DNA from: Gordonia sp. UBA5067
Lineage (GTDB): Bacteria; Actinomycetota; Actinomycetes; Mycobacteriales; Mycobacteriaceae
NCBI RefSeq assembly: GCF_002414845.1
Contig: NZ_DIAX01000045.1
Coordinates: 51,848 to 115,847 of the forward strand
DNA: 64,000 nucleotides
Direction of reading: 5' to 3'
Shown here: positions 60,557 through 64,000 of the stretch, piece by piece
How the letters are laid out: every line of letters starts with the position of its first letter
How positions within the stretch are numbered: the stretch's first letter is position 1
The notes under the pieces: generated by a model
What the model was told of the DNA's origin: nothing
What the model saw: only the letters and a program-made list of their open reading frames with translations
Database searches by the model: none
Translations under genes and position numbers: made by a program

Positions 60557-61242
60557 CCCACGTTCTCATTGTCGAAGACGAAGAATCGCTGGCCGATCCG
60601 CTGGCGTTCTTGCTGCGCAAGGAAGGTTTTGAGGCGAGCATCGTCAACGATGGCGCGTCGGCCCTGACTGCCTTCGACCGCGTCAACCCCGACATCGTGC
60701 TGCTGGATCTGATGCTGCCGGGGATGTCGGGCACCGAGATCTGTAAGGCGTTGCGGGCGAAGTCGTCGGTCCCGGTGATCATGGTGACCGCGCGCGACAG
60801 CGAGATCGACAAAGTCGTCGGCCTCGAACTCGGCGCCGACGACTATGTGACGAAGCCGTATTCGGCGCGCGAGCTCATCGCGCGGATTCGGGCGGTGCTC
60901 AGGCGCGGAACCGAGAACAGTGCCGACGACGAGTTGCTGGTGGGCGTCCTAGAGGCCGGTCCGGTGCGGATGGACATTGACCGGCACACCGTCAGCGTCA
61001 ATGGCCAGCCGGTCACGCTGCCGCTCAAGGAGTTCGACCTGCTCGAGTTCTTGATGCGCAATGCCGGGCGGGTGCTGACCCGCGGCCAGTTGATCGACCG
61101 GGTGTGGGGAGCGGACTACGTGGGTGACACGAAGACGCTCGACGTGCACGTCAAACGTCTGCGCTCGAAGATTGAGCCGGATCCGTCGGCACCGAGCCAC
61201 CTGCTCACCGTTCGCGGACTGGGGTACAAGCTCGAGGTCTAG
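60553..61242 (+). CDS. regX3: RegX3 phosphate-response regulator
   Basis: A 229-residue OmpR/PhoB-type regulator (Rv0491 counterpart). Receiver domain: acidic pair D9/E10, phospho-acceptor D52 in VLLDLMLPGMSG, switch threonine in MVTARDSE, and the lysine of VTKPYSARE. Winged-helix domain: LPLKEFDLLEFLMRNAGRVLTRGQLIDRVWG and KTLDVHVKRLRSKIE, of which the last is the recognition-helix region. GTG overlaps the senX3 stop (GTGA) with GAGGAAG upstream. No MIRU-type repeat separates the two genes, unlike in mycobacteria. Confidence 0.96.
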   Translation: MTHVLIVEDEESLADPLAFLLRKEGFEASIVNDGASALTAFDRVNPDIVLLDLMLPGMSGTEICKALRAKSSVPVIMVTARDSEIDKVVGLELGADDYVTKPYSARELIARIRAVLRRGTENSADDELLVGVLEAGPVRMDIDRHTVSVNGQPVTLPLKEFDLLEFLMRNAGRVLTRGQLIDRVWGADYVGDTKTLDVHVKRLRSKIEPDPSAPSHLLTVRGLGYKLEV

Positions 61243-61315
61243 CCGCGGCGAGGCGCCTCTGTCGATGGCACCGCGCCGGACCTGTGCCGTCGGCCGGGCG
61301 CGGCCGTGGCGACCG

Positions 61316-62134
61316 CTACAGAATCTCGTACTTGATATCGGTGGCGCGGCGGGTTCGGGCGGCCGCGGTTGCCGGATGGACGGCGATGAGGCCCAGCCCG
61401 GCACGCCGGCGGCACACTGCGGCCAGCACCGTGTAGGCGGCGGTGCCGATCAACTCGATCAATTCGGGCGCGTAGGACTCCCATACCTGCTTGGCGCCCA
61501 CATGGGCATCGGGCGACCCCGAGCAGTACCACTGCAGATCATGGCCGCCCTCGCCCCAGCCGCGACGGTCGTACTCGGTGATCGTGTCGACGAGGATGGA
61601 TGAACCGTCGGGGCGTTCCTCCCACTCCTGGGTGCGCCGCACCGGTAGTTGCCAGCACACGTCGGGTTTCACCTCGAGCGGTTCCATACCCCGGAGCAGC
61701 GCCATCGCGTGCAGTGCGCAGCCCGGGCCCCGGGCGAAACCGGGCCGGTTGAGGAAGACGCAGGCGCCGTCGTGCACCCGGGTTTTCAGCGCGGGCTCAT
61801 CGGCGTCGTCGTCGGCCTCCACGAGGTAGCCGCCGGGGCCGAGTGGATCGGCTCCACCGGCCAATCCTGCGAACTGCCAGTCCTCGTGACCGAGGAGCGC
61901 CACGCCGGCCGCCAGGCGTCGCCGGTCGTCGGCGTCGGAGAGATAGGCCCCATGGGTGCAGCAGCCGTCGTCGGGCCGCCCGGCCACAATTCCGGCGCAG
62001 GCCGGCGTACCGAACACGCAGGACCAGTGTGAGCACAGCCACGTCAGATCCGCCCGAATCCAGTGTTCGGGGTTGTCCGGGTCGGCGAACTCATACCATT
62101 CGCGCGGAAAATCAAGGTCTGCTTCGGGCTGCAC
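61316..62134 (-). CDS. Conserved Cys-rich protein (DUF3109-like, Rv0495c-type)
   Basis: A 272-residue conserved protein resembling Rv0495c. It holds nine or more cysteines in clusters ([58 protein letters not shown]), which suggests a metal or Fe-S site, as in DUF3109-type zinc/iron-cluster proteins. Function unknown. I chose GTG 62134, lying six bases after TAGGTT on the minus strand; the adjacent GTG 62137 would add one residue. Gene order regX3, this gene, ppx matches mycobacteria after loss of Rv0492c-Rv0494. Confidence 0.82.
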   Translation of the reverse strand: MQPEADLDFPREWYEFADPDNPEHWIRADLTWLCSHWSCVFGTPACAGIVAGRPDDGCCTHGAYLSDADDRRRLAAGVALLGHEDWQFAGLAGGADPLGPGGYLVEADDDADEPALKTRVHDGACVFLNRPGFARGPGCALHAMALLRGMEPLEVKPDVCWQLPVRRTQEWEERPDGSSILVDTITEYDRRGWGEGGHDLQWYCSGSPDAHVGAKQVWESYAPELIELIGTAAYTVLAAVCRRRAGLGLIAVHPATAAARTRRATDIKYEIL

Positions 62135-62140
62135 CACTCC

Positions 62141-62146
62141 AACCTA
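62141..62146 (-). promoter_or_regulatory. Leaderless -10 box for the DUF3109-like gene
   Basis: TAGGTT on the minus strand, six bases before the GTG at 62134. Confidence 0.5.
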
Positions 62147-62205
62147 ATCCTCCGTCTCAGTGCGGTTGTGGGCGTGCCGGGTCGGCGCGGGCGCGGTCCA
62201 CCCGC

Positions 62206-62211
62206 TAGCGT
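62206..62211 (+). promoter_or_regulatory. Candidate -10 box for the Ppx/GppA gene
   Basis: TAGCGT eight bases before the GTG at 62220; same hexamer as at 30639. Confidence 0.45.
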
Positions 62212-62219
62212 GGGTAAAC

Positions 62220-63194
62220 GTGCGATTGGGAGTGCTAGACATCGGGAGCAACACGGTCCACCTTTTGGTGGTCGACGCCCACCGCGGCGGGCATCCGGCG
62301 CCGATGAGTTCGACGAAGTCGGTGCTGCGCCTGGCGGAGCGGATCGAGGCCGACGGCCGACTCGCCGCCGATGCCGCCACCGAGCTCGTCGAGGCAATCG
62401 GCGAGTTCACCAGGATCGCGAGCACGTCCGGATGTGAACAGGTCATGGCGTTCGCCACGTCGGCGGTGCGGGACGCAACCAACTCCGACGACGTGCTGAC
62501 CGAAGTGCTGACGAAGACCGGGGTTCAGATCGGGGTGCTGTCCGGACGCGACGAGGCGAGGTTGACCTCCCTGGCGGTCCGGCGCTGGTACGGCTGGAGC
62601 GCCGGCCGGATCCTTGCCCTGGACATCGGGGGCGGTTCGCTGGAGATGTCGAACGGTGTCGACGAGGAGCCGGATGTGGCGCTGTCGGTGCCGTTGGGCG
62701 CCGGACGACTCACCCGCGACTGGCTGCCGGGCGACCCGCCTGACCGTCGTCGCATCAGCGTGCTCCGCGACTGGCTCGACGCCGAGTTGAAGCCGGTGGC
62801 GGCCGAACTGCGTGCCCCGGGCCGGCCGGATCTCGCGGTGGGCTCGTCGAAGACCTTCCGTAGTCTGGCGCGGCTCACCGGGGCGGCGCCGTCGAGTGCG
62901 GGGCCACGTGTGCGCCGACAGTTGACCGCCAGCGGCCTGCGGCAGCTGATCGCATTCATTTCCCGGATGACCCGCGCCGACCGCGCCGACCTCGAGGGGG
63001 TCAACGCCGAGCGCGCCGGTCAGTTGGTCGCGGGGGCGCTGGTCGCCGAGGCCGCAATGCGTGCGCTCAATCTCGATACACTCGATATCTGTCCGTGGGC
63101 GCTGCGGGAGGGCGTGATTCTGCGTCGCCTGGACTCCGATGTGTTCGACGATGAACTCCCGGGTCCGCAGTCGGCGAACTCGGACCAGAACTAG
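62220..63194 (+). CDS. Ppx/GppA-family exopolyphosphatase-like protein
   Basis: A 324-residue ASKHA-fold protein of the Ppx/GppA family (Rv0496 counterpart, PPX1). Seen: phosphate-1 motif LGVLDIGSNTVHLLVVD, catalytic-region FATSAVRDATNSDD, GRDEARLTSLA, phosphate-2 motif LALDIGGGSLEMS, and the C-terminal ICPWALREGVILRRLD. Such enzymes remove terminal phosphate from polyphosphate or pppGpp. Its nearness to the phosphate-sensing pair senX3-regX3 fits phosphate economy. I chose GTG 62220, giving the family N-terminus. Confidence 0.88.
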   Translation: MRLGVLDIGSNTVHLLVVDAHRGGHPAPMSSTKSVLRLAERIEADGRLAADAATELVEAIGEFTRIASTSGCEQVMAFATSAVRDATNSDDVLTEVLTKTGVQIGVLSGRDEARLTSLAVRRWYGWSAGRILALDIGGGSLEMSNGVDEEPDVALSVPLGAGRLTRDWLPGDPPDRRRISVLRDWLDAELKPVAAELRAPGRPDLAVGSSKTFRSLARLTGAAPSSAGPRVRRQLTASGLRQLIAFISRMTRADRADLEGVNAERAGQLVAGALVAEAAMRALNLDTLDICPWALREGVILRRLDSDVFDDELPGPQSANSDQN

Positions 63195-63209
63195 TGAGGA
63201 CGTGGCGCA

Positions 63210-64000
63210 ATGGCCAAGGATGAACCGGACTCCCGGCCGATCCCGGTGTCGGAGCTGCTGGCGCGCCAGCGGGAGTCGGCCGACGCCAGCGCCCAGACTG
63301 GCGAGATCCCCCGGGTCGCGTTTCCCCGTTCGGCCAATCCGGTGGCGCAGCGCGCCGCCCGGGCCCAGGCCGACGCCGACGTGGGCTCGGGGTCGCGTAC
63401 GGCCAGTGGCATGCCCTCCTACCCGCCGGCCCATCTCTCCGGGGCACTGGTGGACCCCGACGTCGAGGCAAATCAGGTGACCGGGATCATTCCGGCGGTG
63501 GCGGAACCGCCCGTGGAGGTTCCTGCGGCGGACGACGGCGGATCTGTGACACCGGCGGCGGAGCCGGTAACCAACTCCTTCCTGAGTGGCGGCGACGACG
63601 TCGACTTCGAGTCCTACCGCAACTTCGACGATGTCATCGCGACCGACGACGGACCGAAGAAGCGCAAGCGCGGACTCTTCGGGCGCCGTCGGGGCGCCGC
63701 GGAAGCGGAGACCGCCCGCCCTGCGCCGTCCCCGCGTGCGGTCCGGCGGGCGACGCGCGCGGCCGGACCGGTGAACGTCGACGAGGTAGCCGTGGCCGAG
63801 GCTGCCGCGCAGACCACCGTCGTCGAGTCCCCTGTCGACTCGGGCGACACCACGCGCGGTGTCCCGTCCGGGCCGGTCCCCGCCGTCGAGGACACCACCA
63901 CGCTGGCGCCCGTTGAGCCGGAGGATCTCTACGACGACGAGATCCCGGTGCTCGACCAACCGTTCGTCGACCCGGTGACCGGGCGCTTTGCCCCGCGCGC
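63210..64000 (+). CDS. Rv0497-like membrane protein, N-terminal part (cut by window end)
   Basis: An open frame from the ATG at 63210 runs 263 codons to the window edge without a stop. The visible part has no membrane helix. It starts with ARQRESADASAQTGEIPR-like polar sequence, is rich in Pro, Ala, Asp and Glu, and has a strongly basic patch PKKRKRGLFGRRRG (residues 149-162). It follows the Ppx gene by 15 bases. In M. tuberculosis the gene after Rv0496 is Rv0497, a membrane protein with a similar disordered start, so the membrane part is probably beyond the edge. Function unknown. A long open frame on the opposite strand here is judged a shadow. Confidence 0.7.
   Translation, partial: MAKDEPDSRPIPVSELLARQRESADASAQTGEIPRVAFPRSANPVAQRAARAQADADVGSGSRTASGMPSYPPAHLSGALVDPDVEANQVTGIIPAVAEPPVEVPAADDGGSVTPAAEPVTNSFLSGGDDVDFESYRNFDDVIATDDGPKKRKRGLFGRRRGAAEAETARPAPSPRAVRRATRAAGPVNVDEVAVAEAAAQTTVVESPVDSGDTTRGVPSGPVPAVEDTTTLAPVEPEDLYDDEIPVLDQPFVDPVTGRFAPR

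Noticed and set aside
62235-63959. A 574-codon open frame on the minus strand
   Set aside because: It is opposite the Ppx gene and the partial Rv0497-like gene and has shadow-frame composition.
1-64000. CRISPR arrays, prophage, integrase or att sites
   Set aside because: No regular spaced repeats, no phage or integrase proteins, and no tRNA gene were seen anywhere in the window.

Overview
The window is high-GC, densely coding DNA from an actinobacterium of the Mycobacteriales, most like Gordonia or a close relative. It has a complete Mce4 sterol importer, KstR-type operators, mycothiol (MshA) and CarD genes, many GTG starts, and gene orders that match two separate blocks of the Mycobacterium tuberculosis chromosome. 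The genus is inferred; no rRNA is present. I saw no tRNA, CRISPR array, transposase or phage gene.

Region 1 (1-27785) is a sterol uptake and side-chain degradation locus. It starts inside a CYP125 steroid C26-monooxygenase gene and continues with a ketosteroid-isomerase-like gene, the aldol-lyase set ltp3/ltp4/DUF35, echA19, fadD19, three less well assigned genes (nitronate-monooxygenase-like, SDR, crotonase), fadD17, fadE27/fadE26, ferredoxin fdxD and hsd4A. The full mce4 operon follows (yrbE4A, yrbE4B, mce4A-F and two Mce-associated genes), then an aldehyde dehydrogenase. Five intergenic palindromes fit the KstR operator TnnAACnnGTTnnA. At several of them the last TA of the operator is also the start of a -10 hexamer, so repression by promoter occlusion is likely. 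Together the genes import sterols, oxidise and CoA-activate the side chain, and shorten it.

Region 2 (27835-37192) is the conserved block mhuD, hydrolase, mutY, canB, a membrane protein, disA, a thioesterase, radA, lpqE, carD, ispD, ispF (M. tuberculosis Rv3592 to Rv3581c). It covers haem degradation, DNA repair, c-di-AMP synthesis, transcription initiation and the MEP pathway.

Region 3 (37209-44189) is the most unusual part. It is a roughly 7 kb insertion between ispF and cysS, which are neighbours in M. tuberculosis. It holds a divergent condensation-like acyltransferase, an exported mycolyltransferase-like esterase, and three tightly coupled paralogous PapA-like acyltransferases. I read it as an uncharacterised acylated-lipid (possibly glycolipid) assembly locus with no polyketide synthase and no MmpL exporter.

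Region 4 (44219-54731) returns to cysS and an RlmB-type methyltransferase. It then has pxpA and a carboxylesterase sharing a 32-base divergent promoter, a DUF2599 lipoprotein, a TIGR03086 protein, a zinc/manganese ABC importer with a Zur-like box, and a tetR-cyp130 pair.

Region 5 (54795-64000) is a GT87 glycosyltransferase and then the block mshA, YbjN protein, gpm1, a small GNAT, senX3-regX3, a DUF3109-like protein, a Ppx/GppA protein, and the start of an Rv0497-like protein cut by the window end. A phosphate-type direct repeat lies upstream of senX3.

A recurring feature is leaderless promoter architecture: a TAnnnT hexamer placed six bases before the start codon, seen by eye at about ten genes. 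I used it to choose several starts.
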